Positions 1 to 18,488 of a stretch of DNA of 64,000 bases are shown here, piece after piece. The notes under the pieces are model-generated. The model made no database searches, was not told where the DNA came from, and saw nothing but the letters and a program-made list of their open reading frames with translations. The position numbers and the translations under genes are program-made. The first letter of the stretch is position 1. Every line of letters starts with the position of its first letter. Source of the DNA: Achromobacter pulmonis (GTDB lineage: Bacteria; Pseudomonadota; Gammaproteobacteria; Burkholderiales; Burkholderiaceae_B); the NCBI RefSeq assembly GCF_902859765.1, contig NZ_CADIJV010000007.1, positions 1 to 64,000 of the forward strand. Reading direction: 5' to 3'.

Positions 1-10584
<10,584 letters not shown>

Positions 10585-10700
10585 GATCTGCTCTTCCTTT
10601 GAAAGACAATTCCGACCATGGCGACAGCATTTTTTTCTCGTGCGTTGCTTGTCGCCCGCATGCTCGCGTCGACGAATTCTTATACAGATGATTTGAAAAT
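10585..10700 (-). promoter_or_regulatory. Leader and candidate promoter of the megasynthase
   Basis: Read on the minus strand, a TATAAG -10-like element (plus-strand 10679-10684) lies about 95 bp upstream of the ATG, inside an AT-rich stretch. I found no good -35 hexamer at 16-18 bp, so it may need an activator. AAGGAAGAG just upstream of the ATG is a convincing ribosome binding site. Confidence 0.4.
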
Positions 10701-10866
10701 TCCAGACGCGTCACTGCCGCTTCACACGTACGTACACCCCCATTTATTCGAGCAAAAACACGCATTGCCGTATCTCGCCCGCCGCGCCGCAAGAGCGTGC
10801 CGCGAATACACGCCAACGTGCTCGAAAGCGCCTGAATCCGGACCTCTGCGTTGTATTTCTCGCGTC

Positions 10867-10894
10867 ATATCGCGGCCGCCACGCGGCCCGATAT
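10867..10894. promoter_or_regulatory. 12-bp inverted repeat with one bulged base between divergent genes
   Basis: The left arm ATATCG-c-GGCCGC (10867-10879) pairs with GCGGCCCGATAT (10883-10894) across a 3-base loop. There is no T-run, so this is more likely an operator or structured leader element than a terminator. It lies about 280 bp upstream of the megasynthase start and 170 bp upstream of the thiolase start. Confidence 0.35.
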
Positions 10895-10952
10895 CGCGCC
10901 ACCAAGCGCGAGCAACGCGGTACGTACGAGTCCACGCCCGCCCTCCGACGCT

Positions 10953-10990
10953 ACGTATTCGAATACGTGGATGCACGTATAGAGATACGT
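10953..10990. promoter_or_regulatory. Tandem palindromic operator, two copies of ACGTAT-N4-ATACGT
   Basis: Copy 1 (10953-10968) is a perfect 16-bp palindrome with TCGA at its centre. Copy 2 (10975-10990) has the same arms around AGAG. The centres are 22 bp apart, about two helical turns, so two dimers could sit on one face of the DNA. The pair is 73-110 bp upstream of the thiolase start. A TACACT -10-like element at 11004-11009 would put copy 2 over the -35 region. The binding protein is unknown; the PAS-LuxR protein encoded beyond the operon is one candidate. Confidence 0.6.
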
Positions 10991-11062
10991 ATTGGTGCAG
11001 CCCTACACTTGATTCGCATAAGCACACCACCGCCGCACATCAATGTGCATGGGGAGAGGGAC

Positions 11063-12244
11063 ATGTTCGACCACTCGGGCGTTTCGATCGTGGGCAGCGG
11101 CCATACGCCGTTCGGCAAACTGGACGCGTTGAATCTTGAGCAACTCATCGTGATGGCGGCCAACGAGGCGATCGAGGACGCCGGTGTCGACCCCGCCGAG
11201 ATCGATGCGATCTACCTGGGGCATTTCAACGCGGGCCTGGTGCCCGATGCCTTTCCCGCCTCGCTGGTGCACCAGGCGCATCCCGCGCTGCGCTTCAAGC
11301 CCGCGACCCGCTGCGAGAACGCCTGTGCCTCGGGCTCGGCCGCCATCCATTCGGGCCTGCGCGCGATCCAATCGGGCGCGGCCGGCACCGTGCTGGTGAT
11401 CGGCGTCGAAAAGATGACTTCGCGCAGCACCCCCGAAGTGGCCGAAGCCCTGGCCTGCGCCGGCTACAAGAACGACCCGCGCGAAAGCGGCATGAGCTTT
11501 CCGCAGCAGTTCGCGCGCCTGGCCGAGAAATACGCCGAACGCTACGACGATCCGCTGCCGGTCATGGCCGCCATCGCCGCCAAGAACCACGCCAACGCCC
11601 TGCGCAACCCGCTGGCGCAGCTGCGCCGCGAACTGGACGCCGATTTCTGCAACACGATCTCGGAACGCAATCCCATGATCGCGGCGCCGCTGCGCATGAC
11701 CGACTGCTCGCCGATCAGCGACGGCGCCGCTGCCGTGATCCTGACCTGCGAGCGGCGCGCGCCGCGCTATGCGCGCCAGGTGCGCTTTCGCGCCGCCACC
11801 CAGGTCAACGACATGCTGCCGCTGGAGGGACGCGACCTGCTGGCCTTCGAGGGCCCGCACCGCGCCATGCAGCGCGCCTACGCGGATGCCGGCATCCAGC
11901 TGCAGGACCTGGATTTCGCCGAGGTGCACGATTGCTTCACCATCGCCGAGCTGCTGATCTACGAAGCCATGGGCCTGGCCGCGCCGGGCGAAGGCCACCG
12001 CGTGCTGGCCGAAGGCACGGTGCGGCGCGACGGCGACCTGCCCATCAATCTGTCGGGCGGGCTCAAGGCCAAGGGCCACCCGGTGGGCGCCACCGGGGTC
12101 TCGATGCACGCGCTGGCCTACCGCCAACTGACCGGCCGCGCCGGTGACATGCAACGCCCGGGCGCCGAACTCGGGCTGGTCTTCAACATGGGTGGCATGG
12201 CCGTGGCGAACTACGCCTCGGTGCTCGAAGCGGTGCGGGCGTGA
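11063..12244 (+). CDS. SCP2-type thiolase-like protein (acetyl-CoA acetyltransferase family)
   Basis: 393 residues. The ATG at 11063 follows GGGGAGAGGG, and the sequence before it does not resemble a thiolase. Thiolase features include the nucleophilic Cys in ENACASGSAA, the catalytic His in VHDCFTIAE and the GHP motif in AKGHPVGATG. The C-terminal loop reads FNMGG rather than the CxGGG of classical biosynthetic thiolases, which places it in the SCP2/lipid-transfer thiolase branch. The acyl-CoA ligase gene begins 4 nt downstream, then a TRAP transporter, so I infer CoA-thioester cleavage during breakdown of an imported carboxylate. Many SCP2-like thiolases have an OB-fold (DUF35) partner, and none is seen here. 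The substrate is unknown. Confidence 0.85.
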   Translation: MFDHSGVSIVGSGHTPFGKLDALNLEQLIVMAANEAIEDAGVDPAEIDAIYLGHFNAGLVPDAFPASLVHQAHPALRFKPATRCENACASGSAAIHSGLRAIQSGAAGTVLVIGVEKMTSRSTPEVAEALACAGYKNDPRESGMSFPQQFARLAEKYAERYDDPLPVMAAIAAKNHANALRNPLAQLRRELDADFCNTISERNPMIAAPLRMTDCSPISDGAAAVILTCERRAPRYARQVRFRAATQVNDMLPLEGRDLLAFEGPHRAMQRAYADAGIQLQDLDFAEVHDCFTIAELLIYEAMGLAAPGEGHRVLAEGTVRRDGDLPINLSGGLKAKGHPVGATGVSMHALAYRQLTGRAGDMQRPGAELGLVFNMGGMAVANYASVLEAVRA

Positions 12245-12248
12245 CGGC

Positions 12249-13784
12249 ATGAACATCGCCAACTGGTTGCAGGCGGCGGCGCTGGAACACGGCGCGCGCC
12301 CGGCCCTGTATCGCGGCGCGCAGCTGCACGCCAGCTACCGTGATTTCGCCCGCCGCGCGGCGGCCCTGGCCAACTGGCTGCAACGTGACTACGGCGTGGC
12401 CGCGGGCGACCGTATCGCCCTGTTCGCGCGCAACCGGGTCGAATACCTGGAGTTGCTGTACGCGGCCTGGTGGCTGGGCGCGGTGGCGGTGCCCATCAAT
12501 CCCAAGCTGCACCCGAAGGAAGTCGGCTGGATCGCCGCCAACGCCGATGCCAGCGTCCTATTCACCGACCGGCTCGACGACCTGCCGGCGGACTGCCTGC
12601 CAGCCGGCTGCCGCCAGCTGGAAATCGATGGCGCCGGCTACGCCGCGGCCTGCGCCACGGCGGGTCCGTGGGCGCCGCCCGCGGCACTGGATGCGGATGC
12701 GCTGGCCTGGCTGTTCTATACGTCCGGCACCACCGGCCGGCCCAAGGGCGTGATGCTGAGCCATCGCAACCTGGTGGCCATGGGCCTGTGCTATGCCGTC
12801 GACGTGGAAACCGTGGAGCCCGGCGACGGCATGCTGTACGCCGCCCCCATGTCGCATGGCGCCGGCTTATACCACGTGTTGTACGTGCGCAAGGCGGCCC
12901 GCCATATCGTGCCCGACTCGCGCGGCTTCGAACCGGCCGAGATCCTGACGCTGGCCGAACGGAGCGGCCCGCTGTCGTTCTTCGCCGCGCCCACCATGAT
13001 CAAGCGCCTGGTCGAGCAGGCCCGCGCCGGCGGACGCGATGGCCGCGGCATCAAGACCATCATCTACGGCGGCGCGCCGATGTACCTGGCCGACCTGGAA
13101 GACGCGCTGGCAGTGCTGGGCCAGCGCTTCGTGCAGATCTATGGCCAGGGCGAAAGCCCCATGACCATCACCGCCCTGTCGCGCGAGGTGATCGCCGACG
13201 CCGCCCATCCCGAGCGCGCGGCGCGGCTGGCCTCGGTCGGCACCGCCCAGAGCTGCATGGAACTGCGCGTGGTCGACGCCGCGCTGCGCACCGTGCCCCT
13301 TTGCACCGAGGGCGAGGTGCTGGTGCGCGGCAACGCCGTCATGCAGGGCTACTGGCGCAACGATCCGGCGACCGCCGAAACCCTGGTGGACGGCTGGCTG
13401 CGCACCGGCGACATCGGCCGGCTCGACCCCTCCGGCTTCCTGACGCTGACCGACCGCAGCAAGGACGTGATCATCTCCGGCGGCTCCAACATCTACCCGC
13501 GCGAAGTCGAGGAAACGTTGGCGCGCCATCCGGGCGTACGCGAGGTGGCGGTGGTGGGCGCGCCCAGCGCGCAATGGGGCGAGGAAGTGGTGGCCTTCGT
13601 GGTGTCGCGCCCAGGCGCCACGCTGGCGCCCGAAGAACTGGACGCCTGGTGCCGCGGCGAAATCGCCTCGTTCAAGAAGCCCAAGCGCTACGTATTCCAT
13701 GAAGAGCTGCCCAAGAACAGCTACGGCAAGATTCTCAAAACCGCATTGCGCGCCACGCTGCGCAGTGCCGAATCCACCGGCTAG
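12249..13784 (+). CDS. AMP-dependent acyl-CoA ligase
   Basis: 511 residues, starting 4 nt after the thiolase stop. ANL-superfamily motifs are all present: the P-loop-like FYTSGTTGRPKGVMLSH, the GQGESPMT adenylate-binding loop, TGDIGRLD with DRSKDVIISGG at the hinge, and the C-terminal catalytic lysine in NSYGKILK. It should activate a carboxylic acid with ATP and CoA in the cytoplasm. Its position between a thiolase and a TRAP carboxylate importer suggests the imported acid as substrate. The family covers fatty, aryl and terpenoid acids and the sequence alone does not decide. Confidence 0.88.
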   Translation: MNIANWLQAAALEHGARPALYRGAQLHASYRDFARRAAALANWLQRDYGVAAGDRIALFARNRVEYLELLYAAWWLGAVAVPINPKLHPKEVGWIAANADASVLFTDRLDDLPADCLPAGCRQLEIDGAGYAAACATAGPWAPPAALDADALAWLFYTSGTTGRPKGVMLSHRNLVAMGLCYAVDVETVEPGDGMLYAAPMSHGAGLYHVLYVRKAARHIVPDSRGFEPAEILTLAERSGPLSFFAAPTMIKRLVEQARAGGRDGRGIKTIIYGGAPMYLADLEDALAVLGQRFVQIYGQGESPMTITALSREVIADAAHPERAARLASVGTAQSCMELRVVDAALRTVPLCTEGEVLVRGNAVMQGYWRNDPATAETLVDGWLRTGDIGRLDPSGFLTLTDRSKDVIISGGSNIYPREVEETLARHPGVREVAVVGAPSAQWGEEVVAFVVSRPGATLAPEELDAWCRGEIASFKKPKRYVFHEELPKNSYGKILKTALRATLRSAESTG

Positions 13785-13848
13785 GCTGGCACCAGGCCCG
13801 GCCCATCAACCGGCGCATCAGAAGCCGGAATCCCCCAAGGAGGAGAGC

Positions 13849-14943
13849 ATGAGAAGACGCGATTTCATCAAGGCGGCCAGCCTGTTGGCGGGCGCCTCGG
13901 CCCCGGCCGTCTGGACCGGCCGCGCCGCCGCGGCGGCCAAGCCGGTCAGCATCAAGTTCGATACGTACATCAGCGAGAGCGCCGGCCCCTCGCGGCTGGA
14001 CGAGTGGTATCTCAAGCAGCTCGAAACCCGCACCAACGGCGCGGTCAAGGTGCGGCGCTACTGGGCCCAGTCGCTCAACAAGGTCGGCGAGCACCTGTCC
14101 GCAGTGCGCGACGGCACCTCGGAAATGTCATTGATCTCGCCGGGCTACTACCAGGCCCAGCTGCCCGTGACGCGCGGGCTGGAATGGTACTACCGCATGC
14201 ACCGGTCAGACGCGCTGCAATGGCTGTGCCGCGATGTGTACGCCGAATACCAGCCGCTGCGCGATGAGTGGGAGCGGCGCTACAACAGCAAGGTGCTGTA
14301 TTGGACCAACTGGTACTACGCGCCCCTGGTGACGCGCCAGCCGATCCGCTCGATCGATGACCTGCGCGGCAAGCGCATCCGGGGTTATGGCGCCGCCAAC
14401 GAAGTCATCGAGCGCCTGGGCGGCACCGCCGTGCCGATGGCCGCGCCCGAGGTCTACACCGCGCTGGAGCGCGGCGTGCTGGACGGCGTCTATGGTTTCG
14501 ACTTCATCACCGCCGTGGCCTACAAGCTGCACGAGATCGCGCCCTACTTCACCGACATCGGCGACGGCCCCCATGGTCCGGCCGCCACCATCATCAACGC
14601 GCGGGTCTGGAACGCCTTCCCCGATCCGGTCAAGCAGGCCAGCGACCAGATCGTCAGCGAGATCTACGGCGGCGAATACGCGCGCATCTACGAGGCGGCC
14701 GCGCGCCAGTACGTCAAGACCGCCAAGGCCGAGGGCACCAAGTTCTCGTCGCTGCCGCAGGCCGAGAAGGATCGCGCGCGGGCCCTGGTGCAGCCGGCGC
14801 AGACCGACGGCTGGGTCGACCGGGTGGCCAAGCCGGCCGGGCTGGACGGCCCCGCGATGCAGGCCCTGGTCGACAAGGCCATCGCCAAGTACGACACGCA
14901 GGGCAGCCTGAAGCGCTTCGACGAACTGGCCGCCGAGGCCTGA
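13849..14943 (+). CDS. TRAP transporter solute-binding subunit (DctP family), Tat-exported
   Basis: 364 residues. The ATG at 13849 is preceded by AAGGAGGAGAG. The N-terminus MRRRDFIKAASLLAGA is a twin-arginine signal, with likely cleavage after GRAAAAA. The mature part has the DctP fold signature, including the conserved Arg region (LRGKRIRGYG) that contacts the substrate carboxylate. It binds an organic acid in the periplasm and passes it to the DctQ/DctM subunits encoded just downstream. It is the third gene of the thiolase/ligase operon, 64 nt after the ligase. Confidence 0.9.
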   Translation: MRRRDFIKAASLLAGASAPAVWTGRAAAAAKPVSIKFDTYISESAGPSRLDEWYLKQLETRTNGAVKVRRYWAQSLNKVGEHLSAVRDGTSEMSLISPGYYQAQLPVTRGLEWYYRMHRSDALQWLCRDVYAEYQPLRDEWERRYNSKVLYWTNWYYAPLVTRQPIRSIDDLRGKRIRGYGAANEVIERLGGTAVPMAAPEVYTALERGVLDGVYGFDFITAVAYKLHEIAPYFTDIGDGPHGPAATIINARVWNAFPDPVKQASDQIVSEIYGGEYARIYEAAARQYVKTAKAEGTKFSSLPQAEKDRARALVQPAQTDGWVDRVAKPAGLDGPAMQALVDKAIAKYDTQGSLKRFDELAAEA

Positions 14944-14996
14944 CGCCCCTCCAACGGCCCGGCCTGCGCGCCGGGCCGCCCACTGGCAGAGCATCC

Positions 14997-15527
14997 ATGG
15001 ACTATTCCACCCGCCTGGGCGCGGTGTTGCGCGCCTTCTCCAACCTGTTCGGCGCCATCGCCACCCTGTTCCTGCTGTTCCTGATGTTCGGCATTACGCT
15101 CGACGCCATCGTGCGGGCCCTCTACGGCCATTCCATTCCCGGCCTGTTCGAGATGTCGGAACTGAGCCTGGTGGTGATCGTGTTCCTCGGCCTGGGCTGG
15201 ACCCAGATGGAAGACGCCCACATCCGTGTCACGCTGCTGCATCGCAAGGTGCCGCCGCGCGTGGCGCAGTGGATGGACGCGCTGGCCTGGCTGGCGGCGG
15301 CCGTGGTGCTGGCCCTGCTGGCCTACCCCGCCACCGGCGAGGCGCTCGAATCGATCCAGATCCGCGAGTTTCGCTGGGGCTATGTCGAAGTGCCGATCTG
15401 GTGGACCAAGGCCATCGTCGCCGCCGGCCTGTGGTTCGGCGCCCTGCAGATGCTGGCCCAGGCCGGCTGCGCCCTGTGCCGCGCCGCGCCGGTGGCTGCC
15501 GCCGCGCCCGCGCTGGCCCCGCATTGA
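14997..15527 (+). CDS. TRAP transporter small permease subunit (DctQ family)
   Basis: 176 residues with four predicted membrane segments (about residues 20-42, 52-72, 95-115 and 135-155), the usual size and topology of the small TRAP subunit. GLGWTQMEDAHIRV between segments 2 and 3 is typical of DctQ. It lies between the binding protein and the large permease, 53 nt after the first and 21 nt before the second. Confidence 0.88.
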   Translation: MDYSTRLGAVLRAFSNLFGAIATLFLLFLMFGITLDAIVRALYGHSIPGLFEMSELSLVVIVFLGLGWTQMEDAHIRVTLLHRKVPPRVAQWMDALAWLAAAVVLALLAYPATGEALESIQIREFRWGYVEVPIWWTKAIVAAGLWFGALQMLAQAGCALCRAAPVAAAAPALAPH

Positions 15528-15548
15528 ACGCTACCGGACCTTTGCCCC

Positions 15549-16865
15549 ATGGATGACATCACCGTAACCCTGGTCGCCACCGGCCTGATCTTTGTATTGC
15601 TGCTGCTGGGCGCGCCGGTATTCGCCGCGCTGGCGCTGGCGGGCATCACCGGCCTGATCCTGGTCGAGGATACCGCCTTCGTGTTGAACCGCCTCAAGTC
15701 GTATTCCTACGCCCAGTCGGCCTCGTACCTCCTCACCGTCATCCCGCTGTTCATCCTGATGGGCGCCTTCGCCCATCATGCCGGCGTGGGGCGCAGGCTG
15801 TTCGACATGGCGCGCAAATGGGTCGGGCACATGCCCGGAGGGCTGGCCATCGCCAGCGTGCTGACCTGCGCCGGCTTTGCCGCGACCTCGGGCTCCAGCG
15901 TCGCCACCGCCGCCACCGTGGGCGCGGTGGCCATCCCCGAGATGAAGCGCACCGGCTACGATCCGCGCCTGTCGGCCGGCGCGGTGGCGGCCGGCGGCGT
16001 GCTGGGCGTGCTGATCCCGCCCAGCGTGCTGCTGATCTTCTACGCCGCGCTGACCGAAGTCTCGGCCGGCAAGATGCTGGTGGCCGGCGTGCTGCCCGGC
16101 CTGCTGTCGACCCTGGTGTTCATCCTCGGCATCCGCGTCATCAGCGCCTCGCCGCGGATGGCCGCCTCGGTGCTGCCCAAGAGCCCGTGGCGCGAGCGCA
16201 TCGGCTCGATCCGCAACGGCTGGCAGGTGCTGGTGTTGTTCGCGATCGTGCTGGGCGGCATCTACCTGGGTTTCGTCACGGCGACCGAAGCCGCCGCGGT
16301 CGGCGCCTTCGCCGCGTTCGTCATGCTGCTATGCGCCCGCCAGGCGCGCGGCCAACTGCGCGGCAAGCTGGTCGAAAGCCTGCGCAGCGCCGTCACCACC
16401 ACCGTGATGATCCTGTTCACCATGCTGGGCGCGGGCCTCTTCAGCCTGTTCCTCAGCCTGGTGCAGATCCCGCAGCAGATCGCCCAGGGAATCGTGTCCT
16501 CGGACATTCCGCCGCTGCTGGTGGTCGGCCTGATGCTGCTGGCCTACTTCCCGCTGGGCATGTTCCTGGACGCGTTCTCGATGCTGGTGATCACGCTGCC
16601 GATCATGTTTCCCACCGTGGTGTCGCTGGGCTTTGACCCGATCTGGTTCGGCATCCTGGCCGTGAAGATGTGCGAGATCGGCCTGATCACGCCACCGGTC
16701 GGGCTGAATGTGTTCGTCATCGCGGGCATCGACCGCCAGACGCCGCTGACGCACATCTTCCAGGGCGCCTGGTGGTTCGTCATCATGGAGGTGGTCACCA
16801 CGCTGATCCTGTTCTTTTTCCCGGTGATCGTCACGATCCTGCCCGAGATGATGCTGGGAAAATGA
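15549..16865 (+). CDS. TRAP transporter large permease subunit (DctM family)
   Basis: 438 residues, very hydrophobic, with about 12 membrane segments, matching DctM (about 425-440). Conserved features are the FILMGAFAHHAG region, CAGFAATSGSSVATAATVG, and GVLGVLIPPS in the first half, with ITPPVGLNVFVIAG in the second. It catalyses sodium- or proton-driven uptake of the substrate handed over by the DctP protein. It is the last gene of the operon; the stop is 20 bp from the convergent LuxR gene. Confidence 0.92.
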   Translation: MDDITVTLVATGLIFVLLLLGAPVFAALALAGITGLILVEDTAFVLNRLKSYSYAQSASYLLTVIPLFILMGAFAHHAGVGRRLFDMARKWVGHMPGGLAIASVLTCAGFAATSGSSVATAATVGAVAIPEMKRTGYDPRLSAGAVAAGGVLGVLIPPSVLLIFYAALTEVSAGKMLVAGVLPGLLSTLVFILGIRVISASPRMAASVLPKSPWRERIGSIRNGWQVLVLFAIVLGGIYLGFVTATEAAAVGAFAAFVMLLCARQARGQLRGKLVESLRSAVTTTVMILFTMLGAGLFSLFLSLVQIPQQIAQGIVSSDIPPLLVVGLMLLAYFPLGMFLDAFSMLVITLPIMFPTVVSLGFDPIWFGILAVKMCEIGLITPPVGLNVFVIAGIDRQTPLTHIFQGAWWFVIMEVVTTLILFFFPVIVTILPEMMLGK

Positions 16866-16885
16866 AACAGGATGCGCGGCGCCGG

Positions 16886-17446
16886 TCAGGCCATGTTGTC
16901 GACCAGGATGATCTTCGAGACCAGTTCGGCGGTGTTTTTCGCGTCCAGCTTGCGCATGATGCGGGCGCGGTGCACCTCCACCGTGCGGTAGGAGATATCC
17001 AGCCGCATGGCGATCTCCTTACAGCTCAGCCCGTTGGCGACGTAAGCGGATATTTCCCGCTCGCGCCGCGTCAGGTTGGCCGTGCGCAGGCAGCTCTCGG
17101 CGATGCGCTCGAAGCTCCAGATCATCAGGTCGAAGGGGTCCTCCGGGGTCAGGGTGATGCCGCGCGCCCGCGCCCAGAACACCTCGCGGCTGCGATGCTG
17201 CATGAAGCGCTCGTCTTCGTAGTAGCAATTGCTTTCCAGGTGCTTGAGGCAACGTTGACCGATCTGGTGAAAATCGGACAGCGAGGGATAAAGCTGCAGA
17301 ATGGATTTGCCCACCAGTTCCCTGCGCGTGTAGCCGAACAGATTTGCGAAGGAGTGATTGCATTCCGAGATCTTGCGCGCGCTGCAGATGACTTGCGGCG
17401 CGGGAGATTCCTTGAAGGCGAGCAATGTCAGGTGAAAGTCACTCAT
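16886..17446 (-). CDS. PAS-domain LuxR-family transcriptional regulator
   Basis: 186 residues. The start at 17446 follows GGGGAGA. Residues 15-110 form a PAS domain (VICSARKISECNHSFANLFGY, YEDERFMQHRS), and residues 125-180 form a LuxR-type helix-turn-helix (LTRREREISAYVANGLSCKEIA, YRTVEVHRARIMRKL). There is no receiver domain or acyl-homoserine-lactone domain, so it probably senses a small ligand, or redox state, through PAS. It converges on the TRAP operon and is divergent from the PPTase gene. I infer that it regulates one of these, most plausibly the catabolic operon. Confidence 0.86.
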   Translation of the reverse strand: MSDFHLTLLAFKESPAPQVICSARKISECNHSFANLFGYTRRELVGKSILQLYPSLSDFHQIGQRCLKHLESNCYYEDERFMQHRSREVFWARARGITLTPEDPFDLMIWSFERIAESCLRTANLTRREREISAYVANGLSCKEIAMRLDISYRTVEVHRARIMRKLDAKNTAELVSKIILVDNMA

Positions 17447-17785
17447 ATTGTCTCCCCGGATAGCGTGCCGGTTTTGCCGTTGCGCAGCGGAATCCGTTGC
17501 GCTTTTGTGGCGGCCCGCATCTTGTCCGTGCGGGCTTCGAGGCGCCAGTGTATAAGAAGCTATCGGCACCTGGAATGGGCTTTTTCCTGCGGTTTCAGAC
17601 GGGTTTTCGCGCTGCCCGCGGCGCCGTCTGGCGCGCCATCGCGCGGACGATTTCCAGGCCCCTGCCGGGCGATCCGCCGCGCGGTGCCGGCCAGGATGGC
17701 CCGGCGCATTCCAACACTGTTTCATTCCTTGCATGCCACTGCCCCCGACTTCCCCTTCCATACCCGCCCGCCAGGGCGGCCGGCC
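17447..17785. other. Intergenic region between the PAS-LuxR and PPTase genes
   Basis: 339 bp without a convincing gene. It must carry the divergent promoters. A TATAAG motif (near 17552-17557, plus) could be a -10 for the PPTase, but no matching -35 is evident. I see no copy of the ACGTAT-N4-ATACGT operator here. Confidence 0.45.
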
Positions 17786-18445
17786 ATGATTGACACGCAG
17801 GCCGGCCACCTGCCCGACTTGCCGCTGGGGTCGCGCGTGGCGCAGCGGCTGGCCTGGATCACGCCCGGCGCCACGGCGCCAGGCGGCTTGCCGCCGGGGC
17901 AGCGCCGGCAGGCGGAGTTCGAGGCCGGCCGGCGCCTGGCGGCGGCGCTGCTGCAGGCGCTGGACGCCCCCGGCACGCAGGTCGGCGTGGCCGGCGACAG
18001 GTCGCCCATCTGGCCCAAAGGTTACGTCGGCTCCATCAGCCACAGCCGCCGGCTGGTGGCCGTGGCGGTGGCGCGGCGGCGCGAGGTGCGCGCGCTCGGC
18101 ATCGACATCGAGGCGATTGCCGATGCGCGCGCGGTGGAAGCCATTGAATCGGTCTGCATGCGGCCCGAGGAACGCGGCTTCGATGCCGGCGCGCTGACAC
18201 GCGCCGAGTTCGCCACGCTGCTGTTCTCGGCCAAGGAAGCGTTCTACAAATGCATGCAGCCGCTCACGCGCGTCGAATTCGACTTTCCCGACGTCACCAT
18301 TACCCGCATCGATCCGGCCGCGCAGCGCCTGGAACTGCGCCTGCTGCGCGCGGCCACGCCGGAATTCGGGCCGGGTCACCTGTTCCAATGCGGCTATCGC
18401 AGCGCACAAGGCCACGTCTATACTGCCTTGGAGATTGATCCTTGA
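17786..18445 (+). CDS. 4'-phosphopantetheinyl transferase (EntD/Sfp type)
   Basis: 219 residues from the ATG at 17786. The family motifs are clear: GYVGSISHSRRLVAVAVA, GIDIE with the magnesium-binding acidic residues, and FSAKEAFYKCMQP. It transfers the phosphopantetheine arm of CoA to carrier-protein serines and would convert the PCP (and the expected ACP) of the megasynthase to holo forms. It lies 7.2 kb from the megasynthase start, separated by a catabolic operon, so the pairing is inferred from function rather than from an operon. Confidence 0.92.
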   Translation: MIDTQAGHLPDLPLGSRVAQRLAWITPGATAPGGLPPGQRRQAEFEAGRRLAAALLQALDAPGTQVGVAGDRSPIWPKGYVGSISHSRRLVAVAVARRREVRALGIDIEAIADARAVEAIESVCMRPEERGFDAGALTRAEFATLLFSAKEAFYKCMQPLTRVEFDFPDVTITRIDPAAQRLELRLLRAATPEFGPGHLFQCGYRSAQGHVYTALEIDP

Positions 18446-18488
18446 AGCCTCCCCTTTACGTTGTCCCCCATCGACAAGGAGCGTTCAC

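Noticed and set aside
11003-12262. Minus-strand open frame opposite the SCP2-like thiolase
   Set aside because: No family resemblance, and the plus-strand gene has clear catalytic motifs and a ribosome binding site.
16886-17446. LuxR protein as a quorum-sensing receptor
   Set aside because: The N-terminal domain is PAS, not an autoinducer-binding domain, and no LuxI homologue is present.
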